A stretch of DNA of 64,000 bases from Amphibalanus amphitrite (GCF_019059575.1 NW_024881692.1:124001-188000), one strand, 5' to 3'; counted from the stretch's first letter, positions 12,151 through 23,266 are shown. Notes: generated by a model from the sequence alone, not told the origin. Program-made: numbers and translations.

Positions 12151-12389
12151 ATACATTCTGACTGCTCAGGTGGATCTAGCCTAGACACCAGTGCCCGTGA
12201 GACGAGGAATCTTCGACTTGTTGATCGTCGTCAGTTTCGATCACCGAGAGTCAGGTCAGAGTCAGCCGAGAGTCAACAGACTCCTCCCTCGGACGACTCA
12301 GTCAATCAGCTAGACTGCGAGGATCGAACCAAGGCGAGGCTGAGCTTTTGTCTCGTGGATCGTCTCCCATCTATCTACCGATCACCAAG

Positions 12390-12833
12390 ATGCCGATGCG
12401 CGGCCGAACGAGCTCCGAGTGCCGCGGTGAAGCCGAGAGCCGGGTCGGGCGCCCCGTAGTGTCAGCGGCGCTCGCGGAGGGCGCCAGCGGACGCCCCCTG
12501 CCTCGGCCGTGCCTGAGACGCCCGCTCGGTCGCAGCCACAGCGTGTCCGAACCCACCCCGGCAGGCGCCTCCAAGAAGAGGAGCGTCTCGTTCGTGCTAC
12601 CGATGGAGGACGCGCCGGGAGGCGGTCGGGTGGCCGCACTGGCCCGCAGCCTGAAGAGGTTCGCCTCCGGTGGAGGGCAGACGAAACCCGAGAAGACCCC
12701 CAAGAGGATCCTGCGCCAGCCGGTGGTGCACGTGTACATGCGTGGAGCGTCCGGTCTGCCCACCCAGAGGGTACCCCTGGCTGCCGTCAACGCCCTGCGC
12801 AGGCAGCACCTGCGGGCGACGTATGCGTTATGA
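12390..12833 (+). CDS. Intronless 147-aa basic, Arg/Pro/Ser-rich protein of unknown function
   Basis: The ATG at 12390 (context CAAGATGCC) is the first in-frame ATG downstream of the TATA box, and the ORF ends in TGA at 12831-12833. A polyadenylation signal AATAAA follows at 13071-13076. The product is basic and probably disordered for its first 60 residues. A conserved-looking core follows, with KKRSVSF (62-68), a helical segment (VAALARSLKRF, 81-91), TPKR (103-106) and a hydrophobic PVVHVYM stretch (111-117). RSVSF fits the RVxF docking motif for protein phosphatase 1, and TPKR fits a CDK phosphorylation consensus; both are short and could be chance. I see no signal peptide or membrane span. 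Family not recognised. The compact TATA-plus-CCAAT promoter and lack of introns suggest an inducible or cell-cycle-regulated gene; that is inference. Confidence 0.65.
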   Translation: MPMRGRTSSECRGEAESRVGRPVVSAALAEGASGRPLPRPCLRRPLGRSHSVSEPTPAGASKKRSVSFVLPMEDAPGGGRVAALARSLKRFASGGGQTKPEKTPKRILRQPVVHVYMRGASGLPTQRVPLAAVNALRRQHLRATYAL

Positions 12834-13070
12834 AAGTTTGGAAACGTGTAACATTGTTCCAATGTGTTATTGCCAGGTCCAATATTTGGACTGTCATTTC
12901 GCAGAGTAAATGGAGCATTGTAATCATCAATTACATCTCGGCAGTGTCGTCAATTTCATCTTTCATCAATTTCATCGTTGTTAAACTGTGCTGCTGCTTT
13001 CATATTGCGTCATGTGTGTAAACTGTCGACAAATGGAGTGTGGCATATTTGTATTTTATGGAGAAATTGT

Positions 13071-13076
13071 AATAAA
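13071..13076 (+). terminator. Polyadenylation signal AATAAA
   Basis: AATAAA lies 238 bp after the stop codon of the 147-aa gene, at a plausible distance for its 3' end. Confidence 0.5.
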
Positions 13077-13115
13077 TGACAAAGAATCTCGTTAAAATCT
13101 TTAGATGGGGAGAGG

Positions 13116-13118
<3 letters not shown>

Positions 13119-13164
<46 letters not shown>

Positions 13165-13200
13165 AAGAGAGAGAGAGACAGAAAGAGCGAGAGAGCGGGG
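13119..13200. repeat. (GA)n microsatellite
   Basis: A pure GA run at about 13119-13161 is followed by an interrupted GA/GGGA-rich tail. It lies just past the polyadenylation signal of the 147-aa gene. GAGA runs can bind GAGA factor in insects, but no function is implied here. Confidence 0.9.
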
Positions 13201-13672
13201 GAGAAAGAAAAGGCATCAGGCAGACAGGGGATAATGCGAAAAGTACGTGAAACATGCAAATGCGGAGCACATGAAAATAGACGAACAACAAATCATCTCA
13301 TGTGTACACATTCCGCCACACTTCTTGATAGGTAGACTTCTAGCCTTCTAGAGGTCTGTGATTCAGCACATTAGAAACGTTTTGCACTTATTCACACAAG
13401 AGACAGCTTTGGTAATTAACGTGTTTTTAGGACCTTGCGGTCCAATAAGCCTCTACCTGGTCATGTCATGAGAGGATGAGGGAATATATTGGGTATAGGG
13501 GCTCCGCACCACGTCGGTTCGCTGCTGCGTTTGTGACCGGTGAACAGAATCCCGACAGAGTTCATCGAGCCACACTTCATCGCCAAGAAGAGTTAACCCC
13601 GAAAAAATTCGCCGCGATCGCATTATGTATAAATTTGCGTTGCCACGACCGTTCAGCAAGGAAAGGGGAACA
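13200..13672. other. Intergenic, nothing recognised
   Basis: Short non-conserved reading frames only. Confidence 0.45.
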
Positions 13673-13676
13673 TTAA

Positions 13677-14278
13677 CCCACGAGCCGCTGGGGGGGGGGG
13701 GGGCATAAAGTTGCCCCCCCTTTACGTTTTGTGAAATATCTCCGAAACCTGATGAGCTACGAACGTGAAACTTGGCATAGCTTCAAATGAATACCTAGGC
13801 AATGTTTGAGAAAAGTTTGGTGGTTGTAGCACCTAAGATGACGTCACAGTGACGTCATAAAGTTTTGCCGTTTTCCGATATGGACCTTTTCTGATGACGC
13901 TGAGCATGAAACTCAACTGTAAATGAACTAGACAGCACCTGCTGTCATCCTAAAACATCTAACTATACTTCCATCTAGTTTCTGACCAATAATTGACCCT
14001 TTATATTCGGTCCCATATATCTGATGTATCGTGAGGAATATGAGAGTCGCAAATCTATTATTTCACTTCTGACGTCACTGTGACGTCACTTCAAATGGGA
14101 TCGACACCAAATTTGGACACAACCTCGGCTAGGTATTCAGGAAGATGTGTGCAAAGTTTCGCTTCTCTATCTCTTCGCGTTGCGACGATATCGTCGCAGA
14201 AGTAAAGGGGGGGCAACTATATGCCCCCCCCCCCCCCCAGCGGCCGGCGGGTGGCGCGGAGGCCCAGCGGCCGCCGGG
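13677..14278. mobile_element. TTAA-flanked MITE with G-run inverted ends (copy A)
   Basis: TTAA lies on both sides (13673-13676 and 14279-14282). The left end starts CCCACGAGCCGCTGG, runs into about 14 G, then CATAAAGTTGCCCCCCC and TTTAC. The complement of the right end has the same order: CCGCTGG, a long G run, CATATAGTTGCCCCCCC and TTTAC. The right end has an extra copy of the terminal CCGCTGG block about 30 bp further out. TTAA duplication and CCC- termini point to piggyBac-type mobilisation. The 602-bp interior is non-coding and contains several TGACGTCA sites. Confidence 0.75.
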
Positions 14279-14282
14279 TTAA

Positions 14283-15344
14283 AAGGAGTGGGTTTTCAAC
14301 AGGATGGAATGAGACAAATCGAACAATCGATCAGATTCTTTATAGCGATGTATCCAGCGGTTAGATTTATTTGATGAAAGTTAATAGACCCAGAGCACGA
14401 AAGAGTCGCTATAAGCCCATTCTTGAACACAACACTGGCCTTCATTGACATAAGATTGCATCTGACATCGTATTGCACGGACGACTTAGAATAACGTATA
14501 CAGAAAAGGGCAGTAAAAACGTGCCGCTCGGCCTTTTTGGCGTAATGTGTTGCCTTGGTAAATATATGTAAGTACATGCCTAATCACTGTGCAGTGGGAC
14601 GCACAATACTAATCGACCTCTTCTGAATCAGTCTATTGTACCTATTGATATTTATATTTTATACAATCTTCTTCAAGCTTATAGGGCTTCTGTCGTTCGT
14701 TTCACAGCTCCTTTATTTTCAACATAGTCATATATAGAGCGTTTCACAGCAGTTCAGGATTCAAGAGGCTTAGCAAGAGATAATATCAAACTGAATAGCC
14801 GTTGCCTTTCAAATGACATGTTCAATGATAAGTCAATGGTCAATACAAAATCGAACATTATGTGAGCAACGCGTATTGCGCATTCGCATTGCTTTCATAA
14901 TGTATTATGAGAGTAATGTGAGGATCTTTCCATAGGCAGGCTCACATTCAGTGCAGCCAATAAACTTGTTCATATTCTTAAGACCTTTAGCTTATGGTAA
15001 GATTCAATAGGTGTGTCGTAACCTTTCACAAGTTTCATGGATCGTTCGCATGAACGACTGGCATAGGAGCACAGTGAGTATCGACTGGGGCGGGGTAAAT
15101 GGCAAATGCCTGGTGCGGAGCTGAGCGCACGTGGTGAAATGTCAGGGACGCCGCCCCGCTGCTCTTTGCAGTGACGCATGAGAATGGAATGACGCTGAAT
15201 AGTGAATGGAGTTGAACAGTTACGAACTCGGATTGACATTTGAGACCTCAAAGTTATGCTCGTTAGGAGAAAGTTTCTGGATTGTGATGCTAATAATGCT
15301 ACACAAATTAATTGGGTGGAGACTTCCATTTCGCTTCTAGCTAT
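14283..15344. other. Intergenic, nothing recognised
   Basis: AT-rich sequence with no supported gene or repeat. Confidence 0.45.
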
Positions 15345-15450
15345 AGACGCGTCCAAGGCTTAGACGCGTCTAGCTGGACGGCAAGGCTTAGACGCGTCTA
15401 GCTGGACGGCGGCAGCGTCTATCTGCCGACAGCTAACATTAGACGCGTCA
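15345..15450. repeat. Two 28-bp tandem units with four ACGCGT palindromes
   Basis: A 28-bp unit (AAGGCTTAGACGCGTCTAGC then TGGACGGC) occurs at 15355-15382 and 15383-15410. ACGCGT sits at 15347, 15364, 15392 and 15443, mostly inside the 10-bp perfect palindrome AGACGCGTCT. No gene is attached. Confidence 0.7.
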
Positions 15451-17150
15451 ATTCCTCATTGCAAAGCAACAGCATTTAGGAATTTGATTGAACACAACCG
15501 AAACTCCATGTAGGTAATACCTAGGAAAGCTATTATTGCATGAAACCTGCGTCGGGAAGTGTTCAGCACTCCTGGACTTTCACCACACATTTTGAGGCTT
15601 ACTTCAGACCGAGTATTTTTGGTTTCAAACTCATAACCGTTAAGTGCATCCTTTTTCCCGACATTCCGCGAGGATCACATATTTCAAAGTCTAAAACGAC
15701 AAATCATAAAACTACTACTACATTATTGTCAACATTTTCGGTGATAAGCGCCCATGATTTTATTTTAAGCCTATCATGGACTGGTAAACTCCCAGCTGAG
15801 TATCAGCGGCAAGTCTTCTGACGTGGCCCGTATATCATGCACTCTGGGGCTGGATCTGAGCTGCGTCATCGTGCCCATTAACCTCTCCCGGCAACGGTGG
15901 CGCAGGTAGCCGCCGCAGGGCAACTATTTTTATCACAGGCCCCGTCCGCGGTCCATTACCGCTGATGACGAGGCGGAAAAAGTCCTGTCGCTCCCGTGTC
16001 CCGACCAGCTACGGTGCAAGGTCGGGTTGGACGCCCCGCTGCACAAAATCGCCAAAATAGCTCCCGGAGATCGAGCAGTTGGAAGGGTTTATGGAAAACG
16101 ATAAGCTGTGCAGAGAAACCACGGCCAAGGTATGGTTACCACTGCACTGCGTGGAAACTAACTGTCATCGCTGAAGCTTGACAAATTGAAGGAACTGGAT
16201 TGCATGCTTTGGAAATGTTCTAACAAGAACACTTATTTTGGGGCAAACCTATAATACGGACGCCGGCGAATGCGCCTCGTATGCTTTCACGATGCAAACA
16301 AATATCATCTTTCCTGTTCTACCTATCCTAAGAGCAGGCCCATCGACCATTCTCATGCCTGCCTCATGTTAGTGCACCCTTATTCCAACATCCGGTCATG
16401 CAATAACTACCCCGTCCCTTCTCACGCATCCAAACATTCAATGAAAAACGAAACCGATTCTCGTACGTTGCCAAGCTTTGAGCCAAGCCGTGTTTCAAAC
16501 GATTGTCACAAAATGGCTAGTACAAGCACGTGCCGCTTGGTCACATGAGCCGAGCTGGTGTCACATTAAGAGGAGCGGTACCTGTTCAAAAGAAAGTGAT
16601 GATTGGAAGGCGCTTCAGTGAAGATAAAACTGGCGAGGAAAGGTGACGGACCATTTAGTAGTCAGCACTCTTACTGCGGCTTTCCCCTCAGATCCACCCA
16701 CGAGCAGAGCTTTTCAACTCAGTATTCAACAGCCGGTGCCGTCCGTTAGTTTTTGGGTATTTGATTTGGATTTTATGTTGTACGTATGTACACAGCACGT
16801 GTCTCCATGGTCACATGCGCACAGGTATATGTAGACAATAAAGAGTAGTCTGTATATAGAGAAGTCTGTGGCCCAGTTAATAGAAGAGGCGACGCCTGTG
16901 CAGAAGAAAACTGGCTGATCGGATGAGAGGCCGCGTATGGGTAAAGATAATTCGTGAGACGGATCCGGGCAAGACTATTCACAATTCACATCACTACCCA
17001 GTTCCCAAACTGAGATTTCCCCTATTCCACGTACGAGCTCGTTCGCTGTGTCCGTTCTCTAGTTAAAAAACAGCTTTATTGCCATCTAATCCGATTCTGG
17101 TATTCCCTGGAGAGACTAGTTTCCTTCTAAATGTCTCGGGCTGCCGGAGC
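15451..17150. other. Intergenic, nothing recognised
   Basis: Short reading frames without domains; no RNA gene was recognised. Confidence 0.4.
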
Positions 17151-17700
17151 CGGGGGGGGGGGGGCAGCCGAACGGCTCGCTAAAGGTCAGTTTGAGCCAG
17201 CTCGGCGGCGGTTTCCGTCAGTTGATGCTCAGCCAAACCACGACCTGTGCTTCGGGAGGACACAGCTCTGTCCGTGAACTCATCATCAAGGGCGGCAACC
17301 CCAGCCGATTGCGCTGCATTACGACCCCTGTGAACCCTGTCATCAAAGTGGCTATTCCGGGCCACAGCGGGCGCCGCGCGCGGTCCGGCCGGGACCCCAG
17401 TGACCCCCCACGGCGCCGGAGCTGGTGACCTGGGTCGGATTCGGTCGGACCGCACACCCTGCCGCCGCGGGGCTCGCTCGGTCGCGCTGTCCCGTCGACT
17501 AATACCGGCATCAGCGGCGCTCGGGCGCGGCGGCGACGGATCAGCCTGCCGCGGGCGGTGACGCGCGGGGCGAGGGGTGCGGCGCGGCTGATGAGATGGA
17601 CCGACAGCTCAGCAGCGGAGTTCGGTTGGCAGACAGACCCCGAGAGGTCGCTCAGCCGATGATGGCACAGGGGACCGTCAGCAGGGCGACAGGTCCAGCT
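17150..17700. other. CpG-rich island without a recognised gene
   Basis: After a run of about 14 G (17151-17164), GC and CpG content rises sharply, especially at 17370-17600. A short frame starting with ATG at 17596 is open for 43 codons, but nothing supports it as a gene. The island may be a promoter or first exon of an unrecognised transcript. Confidence 0.35.
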
Positions 17701-17802
17701 TTGAGCCGACCAATCAGATGATTAAAGGTGGACACACTAGACGGTGACGCAAGCTGACCTGGGCAGAGTTGCATGCGCCACTGCGCACCGGCAATGCCCT
17801 TT

Positions 17803-18009
17803 GGTCAGGGAGCTCGCGGGACGGGTCACAACCCGGCGGACCGGGGGTGCCTGACGGTCAGGGAGCTCGCGGTACGGGTGCCCACCGGACCGGGGGTGCC
17901 AGACGGTCAGGGAGCTCGCGGGACGGGTCACAACACGGCGGACCGGGGGTGCCTGACGGTCAGGGAGCTCGGCACGGGTCACAGTCTGGCGGACCGGCGG
18001 TGCCCTCCG
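17803..18009. repeat. GC-rich minisatellite, four units of 49-53 bp
   Basis: Four head-to-tail units start with GGTCAGGGAGCTCG at 17803, 17856, 17905 and 17958. Units 1 and 3 are 53 bp and nearly identical; unit 2 is 49 bp; unit 4 is diverged. The long open frames across it are a by-product of the repeat, not evidence of a gene. Confidence 0.85.
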
Positions 18010-18624
18010 ATGGAGAGAGGTCAGCGCAGGTCACAGCTGAGCGGACTGCTCTGCCTACCCCGGGGTCTCCCGGTCCTTCTCCCCACTGAGTCTGCGCCAG
18101 TGTCAATCAGCAGAGCGTCTTCGACCAAATGGTGTCCCTGATTATCTGTTTCATCTATGGATTTTCCCTAATTTTACGTCTTCTGTGCTGAGATGTTAAG
18201 GTAATGTCCCTCTCTTCTCGTAGTTCAGAAGCACGAAGAAAATTAGGTACCTGCTCAAGCACTCACGCAATTTGCGTCTCAACTTTATACGCATTTCAGT
18301 GCATTGAGGTGTTTTCTGTCTAGCTTATTTGCCTGACATGAGACGATTTAGGTTTTATGAAAAGCTTTGAACTTGAAAGCGAGTCATTTAGTGGCATATG
18401 CAATCTTCTCTCGGCTCAAAACATTCTATAGACAGAGTTGTATTACACTGAGTACAGCTCGAGTAATTGAAGAATTGAAGCGATTTTGTTTTATATATCC
18501 GAGGTTGTTGCAACGATTATAAAAACTCACATTGCAGACATTTCCCAGGCAATGCCAGCGGGGAGCGGACAGAGGCGCTGCCGCAGAGGCTCACAACGCT
18601 CCCAATAAGTGTAGGTACATACAT
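18010..18624. other. Intergenic, nothing recognised
   Basis: AT-rich sequence with no supported gene. Confidence 0.45.
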
Positions 18625-18868
18625 ACAGGTACAGCCCACCGCTAAAGTAATGTGCGGTTCTACGGATGGCTTTGACTGGCGATGTTTTTAATGCGGAGTG
18701 ATCGAAAAGAAGACGTCAAAAGATAAAGCTCAAGCTGCAAGGGTGACGATACATGTAAGCTACATTCAAAGTTTCATTGTAGTCTGGCTATTCTTTCCCA
18801 AGCTTCAGAAGCAGAACATACCCATGACTGAAACCGCACATTACTTTTGCTGTGGACTGTACCTATAG
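18625..18868. mobile_element. Short inverted-repeat element, about 244 bp
   Basis: The left arm holds AGGTACAGCCCACCGC followed by AAAGTAATGTGCGGTT. The complement of the right arm holds AGGTACAGTCCACAGC followed by AAAGTAATGTGCGGTT. The arms are about 33 bp with few mismatches. The interior is non-coding. A 13-bp direct repeat, AATAAGTGTAGGT, flanks the locus at 18604 and 18902, but not directly at the ends. Superfamily unknown. Confidence 0.6.
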
Positions 18869-20557
18869 GGGGTCACAGAGGATGATTATTGATTGCCCTT
18901 CTAATAAGTGTAGGTGCTGCTGCCAAACTGCGAGCCCACGCCATGGGGCATGAATTAGCAGTAAATACACTACGGATATGTTGCACGATGGCTGGACTAT
19001 GGACGTAGGCACTCGATTTTCAATCTTCAATTTCAGCTCAAGTAATCGACCAATCAATCACCAAAAGCCTTGGCGTGAAATAAAGTGAAAAACATGGCTG
19101 TAATGAAAGCTAGGAGCAGCGAAAAGATCCGTACACGTTCCAGGTATCCCCAGGTCACCACCAGGCACTTTATTCTCAGACGGTTCTCGATCAGAGTTCC
19201 GAATGGTTCACATTAATTATGAAACCTTGTCATGCCTCCCTATCCAGACAAGAAGCCTTGGCTACCTTGGGAACTGCTCCGAAATAGGCAAACTTTCACA
19301 GTGTTAAATGTTCTAAGGCCAACTTTCTCAGTGATTAATATTGGCCTCTGAAGTCCTGACTGGACTGGCTAGAAGTTGCCCAAAAGTGCTGCAAATAGGC
19401 ACCAGTTGACGTCAGCGGCTGGCGGATCTGCTTCAAGGCTGAGTTCGTCGTCGAAGATGCACGACTAAATCTCCAAGAAGTGAGATTTAGCTTGGAGGGA
19501 GGCCGGAGGCGGCTTAATTCCATGCGAATTGTAGGAATCGTTTGATACTTACGGTTCAAACCCAAGCCGTACTGGGTACTCTGGTGGCTTTGCATATGCC
19601 TATAGCTTTATTTGGATGTAACGGGCAGCACTGTGCGCGAAGTTAAGACATATAGCCGTACGTATACTTTCATGCTGCTGATGTATTCATTGGTCGGTCG
19701 TATCCCGAAGCAACAAATTATCGGTCTGACGAACGGTCACTAAGCAGAAGTACTAAACATCCATCTAGCTTAACTTTCACGATGTGTTTCCTCCCGGCAC
19801 AGGCGAGCGGCTGCAGGTCGGAGGTCAGGTCAGTGACCTCTGCCGCCGGCCGTGTGGGGATCGGCCAGCTGCAGGCACCAGAGGCCAGCGCCCCCAGAGG
19901 AAGCCATTCATCGCCGACCCGACACCCAAACGACCAACTAGAGCCATTTCACTCTGTTACGGCTCTGGTGGTGCCCCGTAACGCTTCATAGGACGCATGC
20001 AACTGCCTAACAAACGCAAACGAATGAGGCTTAATGTGTTGTGATTTAACGGCCTGTTAGGATGCAATAAATAAATTTGACGTTTTGAGAATCTGGTTAA
20101 ATCAAAAAGTCGAGTCGCACATGTTTGGTCGGCCTCAGCTGGGTGCATCCGTTCCAGGGGGATTCCTATGGGGAAGGTTCTTACCCTGCTGCTAGATCTG
20201 GCGTTTTGCGATGTTTAGACTTGTCTCATGTCTGATGTGGTCTGATTGCTTTGCTATGGATGCACATATTTACCGACTTATCTGCTGGCACCGGCGCCTG
20301 AAGGAACTCCCACTGGTTGGGACGGTTAGGCTACGGGGCACAAATCAATAGAATGGCAGATGATAAAGGAACGATGTGAATCGTTTAGATCCACTATCGC
20401 GTAATTCCTTATTCGTCCCTGTTTTTCTGCATTATTTCATCTTTCTCGAGGTGCAGGAGGCCAAGTTTGCAAGGTGCAACCACCTGTATCGCAGGATGAT
20501 TGCAGACAGGCCACAGGGGTCACTATCAGACGAAGTACATAGGTACCAGACATGTGC
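18869..20557. other. Intergenic, nothing firmly recognised
   Basis: A GC-richer patch at 19790-19980 has an open frame with a possible acceptor (CCCGGCACAG), but no domain and no partner exon could be found. Confidence 0.4.
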
Positions 20558-20758
20558 ATGGATCCGAGAAAATTGGTTTCAAATGTTGTGCATGGCGGGA
20601 TCCACTCAGATCATAGATCCCCGTTCTTATTTTATCGTCAGATCCCGTGAGATCATAGGATAAATTTTTTCACGGCGGATCTGGTGGGATCATAGATCCT
20701 ATAGCCTGCAGTTTGCTCCGAGATTCACTGAGATCATAGATCCATCACTCGGATCCAT
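20558..20758. repeat. Small inverted-repeat unit with internal GATCATAGATCC repeats
   Basis: ATGGATCCGAG (20558-20568) is mirrored by CTCGGATCCAT (20748-20758). Between them GATCATAGATCC occurs at 20609, 20688 and 20732, with a shortened copy at 20651. No gene is present. It may be a MITE or a simple palindromic repeat. Confidence 0.5.
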
Positions 20759-20774
20759 GTACGTAGGTGCAGGT

Positions 20775-20990
20775 CTCGAGGGTTTTAGCGGTAGGTTTTG
20801 CACCTAGAAAATTTAGTGTACTTCAGGCTATATCTTCGTCGTCTTAAGCTTTTAAGTGTTGAAGAGGCGATCGACTTGTTGGGTAACAAGCCGGCCATGA
20901 TCGTGTAAAATGGCTTCATCGTAGATCGATTAGTTTCTGAGATATAGGCGGAAATGTAAAAGTGCAAAACCTACCGCTTAATCTCGCGAG
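20775..20990. mobile_element. Short inverted-repeat element, about 215 bp
   Basis: AGCGGTAGGTTTTGCAC (20787-20803) has a perfect inverted copy at 20962-20978, with further partial matching outward (CTCGAG versus CTCGCGAG). The interior is non-coding. No clear target duplication was found, so the boundaries are approximate. Confidence 0.6.
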
Positions 20991-21179
20991 AGCCGTACAT
21001 GTCTGATAGGTATGTATGTACCTATAGTAACGATTTACAACAGCCACTTTCATGACGACTTTCATTGCCTCGGTACCGGTAACCTTAGGTCAAGTTGACC
21101 TTAGGTTGATGCAAGACTTTAGAAGTAATTACCTGTCGCTGCGTCTCGTAACCAGTAGCGGCGGAACACTTTCAATTAA

Positions 21180-22371
21180 CCCGCGCCCCAGTGGCGGTCT
21201 CAGCCAACTTCGCCCTAGTGGGGGGGGGGGGGCATATGTTACCACCCACCTCTAACTCAAAAACTAAGAGGGCCAGAAAGACGCGGTAAAAAGCCGTCGA
21301 TAGCTCTCAATGCGTACCTACGTTTGAAATTATTTCAGTCATTTTTCACCTTAGAGCAATATTGGGGTCACCAGAGGTCATCAAAGGTCAAAATTTGCCA
21401 ATTGTCATTATATTTTTCAGAAAACATGCCGCTATCTCAGGAACTATGGTAGCTAGAAAAACGCAGGGAAAAGCAATCGATAGCTTTTGAACTCTTCTTT
21501 TGATAAGGCCATTATCAAAATTGACCTCAGGTCAACGGTTTAGCCTCCAGAGGGCAAAAACTCCAAAAATAGCTGTTTTTACGAAAAGTGTTTTTCGACA
21601 ATCACTTTCGACTACAAAAAGCCACGACATTTCTATTGCCAGAATCGTGTTCCCCTCGCCGCGACGCGTCGAATGAACAATAATTTGACCTTGAAAGGTC
21701 AACTTGAAAATTTGACCTCAGGTCAAGGTCATGACCTAACCGGAAAAGGTCATGTTACATATCAGTCGATGCGTCTCAACAAGACAAACAATGAAACCAT
21801 CCCCAGCGTTCTATCTCTTTCCAATCGCGAGTTATTGGCAAAAAACTGTTTGTAGCCTCAAATGACCTCAGATGACCTTTGTAGAGGCTATCAGCAAAAA
21901 TGACACCTTGGTCATCACGAGTGGTCTAAATCATTGTGATTCTGAAATATTTGGAATGTTCCTATGCGTACACACGGATCTAGAGGATCTATTTTCATTT
22001 TTCTCCATTGACTTGTAATTGAAAGATCACGCCACTGACCTGACCTTAGGTCACGGATATAAAAAATCCGAGATATACAAACTGTAGGCGCCCATAACAG
22101 CATGCAATTCGCCAAGTTTAAAACCTTTCTGACAAACACTGCAGGCTGGACATGATTGCAAACTTTTTTAGGCTTGGTCAGTTAACTTGACCTGGTGACC
22201 TGACCTGACATGACCTGAGGTAAAAAATTTCGCACATTTTCAAAAATTGATGTACCAAAAGGCAAAAGCTACCCCAAGCGGCGCGGCGCTACGCCCGCCG
22301 TTTTTTTATTCACACGCAAAAAAACGTGACAGGGTGGTAACATATGCCCCCCCCCCCCACTGGGACGAAGG
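21180..22371. mobile_element. TTAA-flanked MITE with G-run inverted ends (copy B)
   Basis: TTAA lies at 21176-21179 and 22372-22375. Both ends contain the block AGTGG, a run of 11-12 G, then CATATGTTACCACCC in inverted orientation. The left end has an additional outer copy of the terminal motif (CCCGCGCCCCAGTGG) about 30 bp outside. The layout matches copy A though most of the sequence differs. The interior is non-coding and rich in AGGTCA/TGACCT. TTAA duplication is the piggyBac signature. Confidence 0.75.
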
Positions 22372-22375
22372 TTAA

Positions 22376-23266
22376 CCCTCGCATGTGTGCGGCGTTTGCC
22401 AGCTTCTAATGTGTAGGGGGGGGTCGGTTGGACCCCCCCCCCTTGCCGTTTGGCCCCTGATCGAGCTAGAGCTTCGCGGAAAAAACGAGCGTGTTGCCCG
22501 TGACGAGAGGAAGCCGATGATAACCAATTTTAAGGTCCTAGATCATTGGTTGACCTTCCAGGTCAGGTCAATGACCCAAAGTCGGGAAAATCGGGACCTG
22601 TTGGAAAGTCGTAAAGTGTGGCTGCTAAGGGGTTTTTCGGGGTGCTGATCACGAATATCGTGTTAGTTTTGATCACAGATGATGTCTTGAAGCATTTAGA
22701 CCAGGTCGGGTCAGGTCAGGTCAGGTCAACCAGTAGGCGTCGTGACGGGTAATCGTAGTACGTGTCAACCGCCTCTGACAGCTTCGTAACATGTTACGAA
22801 GTCACCAAAACTACTTCGTAAATGTTCAAATGGTTGCTAAATTCGAATTCAGCTCCAAAAACTAGCCTAGAAACATGTAAAACTCGAAAAAGTGACCCGA
22901 GGTCACCCGAGGTCACCAAAGGTCAATGACCTGACCTGACCTTCAGGTGACCTTGACACACACGGGAGTAACATCAAATCACATGTTTGATTGTTTGAAA
23001 CCACAAAAAGCTTGCAAACACGCGGCTAGTGCGAGCCGACATACGCGAAATCGCGATTCCGGCCAAACATGGTCTCGGAAAAGAGGTCACAGGTCAAAGG
23101 TCATTTGGGTCAGGGTCATGAAATTTACAGGGTAGGTGTAAAATTGATCAATGCGAGGGTACTGAAAGTTTCGTCGCGATCGGCCTCTTTTTACGCGATT
23201 TATTCGCGAAAAACCATGGGGGGGGGGTCCATCCGACCCCCCCCCCCCCCCCTACACATGCGAGGG
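22376..23266. mobile_element. TTAA-flanked MITE with G-run inverted ends (copy C)
   Basis: It shares the TTAA at 22372-22375 with copy B and ends at TTAA 23267-23270. The left end begins CCCTCGCATGTGTG and the complement of the right end CCCTCGCATGTGTAGGGG. Both carry a G run, GTCGG(T/A)TGGACC and a C run. As in A and B, one end (left) has the terminal motif duplicated (ATGTGTAGGGG again about 30 bp inside). No coding capacity. The interior holds a perfect IR-1 palindrome of AGGTCA at 22920-22932. Confidence 0.75.
22920..22932. promoter_or_regulatory. Perfect inverted AGGTCA repeat with 1-bp spacer
   Basis: AGGTCAATGACCT is the idealised ecdysone-receptor/USP palindrome (IR-1) and can also bind other nuclear receptors. 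A second copy with one mismatch lies at 22565-22577. Both sit inside a transposon-like element, so they need not be functional. Confidence 0.55.

Noticed and set aside
12371-12862. 163-codon minus-strand frame opposite the 147-aa gene
   Set aside because: The plus strand has the promoter, ATG context and polyadenylation signal; the minus frame is its shadow.
17773-18141. Overlapping open frames of 106-122 codons
   Set aside because: They are produced by the minisatellite, whose stop-poor units keep several frames open.
19782-19991. Exon-like GC-rich frame with an acceptor-like CCCGGCACAG
   Set aside because: No donor with consistent phase and no partner exon found.
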